A stretch of 64,000 nucleotides of DNA, from positions 58,424,910 to 58,488,909 of the forward strand of contig CM047431.1 of the NCBI GenBank assembly GCA_026168455.1, read 5' to 3'. Source of the stretch: Theocolax elegans (Eukaryota > Arthropoda > Insecta > Hymenoptera > Cerocephalidae). The translations under genes and the position numbers were made by a program. This document shows positions 63,306 through 64,000 of this stretch, one piece after another; within the stretch, counting starts at the first letter, position 1, and each line of letters starts with the position of its first letter. The notes below the pieces were generated by a model. It was not told the origin of the DNA and did no database searches. It saw only the letters and a list, made by a program, of their open reading frames with translations.

Positions 63306-64000
63306 GGGTGGTTCTCTGTGACATCGAAGATGAAAAAAATAAATATTGCTATAACTGTGGGAATATGTTTTAGAGGTATCCAGTAGTTCTCCTGAATTTT
63401 TTCAGATTTTTTCTGGGCCATTATTTTAAGTTACAGAGAGTCAAAATTGACATTTTAGCACTTTTTTGCATTATATGCCCATTTTCATGAATTTTTAGCT
63501 CCCAGGGGATGCATTTTTCACTAAAAACATAAGTATGACTTTTTTTGTAAAATTTTCCGAACGTTTCATTAAAAATACTTTTAAAGACATAAATGTATGC
63601 TGTCACACTCTTGTAAGCCATTTAAACCTTAAATAGTGAAAATCAGCAATTCTGCTCCGGACTCTGGTAACCTAATGTCTGTCTAAAAGATGTCTTTTTA
63701 TAGTCAGAAACTGCCTAAAAATTTCCAGAGTGGGTCTAAATCATTAAGATCACTTATGGTCAAAATATCCGGGAAAAGTGCCCGAAATATTAATAGAAAT
63801 GTATATTTGTTGCCTTATAACGATGAATCTATTAGCATGATCATTGCAAAACAATTTGTGCACTTACCTTGGAGTGGTAGAAAAGTATCTTCACTTGTTT
63901 CAGTATCCATCTAATCCCCTGTAAGCTGCTAAAAATACAAATATTATTATACAAATGTAAAAAATTAATTTTTAAACATTTATAATGCTGGATTTTTAGT
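63306..64000. mobile_element. Foldback element, left arm only (copy 3, arm C; cut by window edge)
   Basis: Starts GGGTGGTTCTCTGTGACATC after a TATATA run and matches 40110-40804. The right arm should lie beyond 64,000. Confidence 0.72.

Larger units (their letters stand above)
53257..64000 (+). repeat. 11-kb repeat unit, arm C (continues past the window)
   Basis: Direct copy of arm A from the base matching about 31,350. It has the Penelope segment missing in A, a 1,262-bp internal tandem duplication, and a TGA in the SWIM exon (54,272) not present in A. The junction to arm B (TATAGTGCTG|GTGATTCAC) shows at most 1-2 bp of shared sequence. Confidence 0.9.

Noticed and set aside
30426..64000. 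A giant virus-like transposon (Maverick/Polinton) as the source of the 11-kb unit
   Set aside because: No polymerase B, integrase, ATPase or capsid-like frames are present; the parts are distinct small elements and host exons.

Overview
The window is insect nuclear DNA. Genes are spliced with short GT-AG introns, intergenic DNA is AT-rich and full of (TA)n tracts and small inverted repeats, and all recognisable proteins are ordinary animal ones. A hymenopteran is my best guess, from gene content and style only; nothing in the sequence proves it.

Layout. 1-213 is the last coding piece of an unidentified gene on the + strand, followed to about 7.2 kb by a microsatellite-rich tract that looks like a very long 3'UTR. 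7.2-12.1 kb is intergenic, with several foldback/MITE-like elements and one tRNA-derived SINE. 12.1-30.3 kb is a compact block of four conserved genes: SH3PX1/sorting nexin 9 (-), condensin subunit 1/Cap-D2 (+), quinoid dihydropteridine reductase (-) and Beclin 1/Atg6 (+). Exon chains were traced through splice sites with consistent phase. Two of these genes carry coding lesions: a compensating pair of 1-nt frameshifts in the condensin tail and an in-frame TAG in the reductase.

30.4-64 kb is a repeat-built region. A unit of about 11 kb occurs three times in alternating orientation: arm A (31.0-42.2 kb, +), arm B (42.2-53.3 kb, inverted) and arm C (53.3 kb to beyond the window, + again). A and B form a palindrome of about 22 kb centred near 42,235. 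Each unit carries, in A order: a broken MULE-type transposase gene with a SWIM zinc finger and a C-terminal PHD finger; a 343-bp-period satellite interrupted by a 5'-truncated Penelope-like element (GIY-YIG endonuclease plus hammerhead-like motif); a 5S-rRNA-derived SINE; an unidentified intron-containing gene fragment; an intron-containing LARP1 DM15 pseudogene with a 618-bp MITE inserted in its coding exon; and a 1.65-kb foldback element flanked by (TA)n. Arm C also has a 1,262-bp tandem duplication.

The conserved genes share no obvious pathway (endocytic membrane shaping, chromosome condensation, tetrahydrobiopterin recycling, autophagy). The interest lies in the 11-kb unit: captured host exons beside a MULE-like gene, amplified as nested palindromes. 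Whether the palindrome is real or partly an assembly/foldback-read artefact is the main open question. Scattered 1-nt indels between copies and in host genes suggest some base-level assembly error, while larger structural differences between arms argue for separate real copies.
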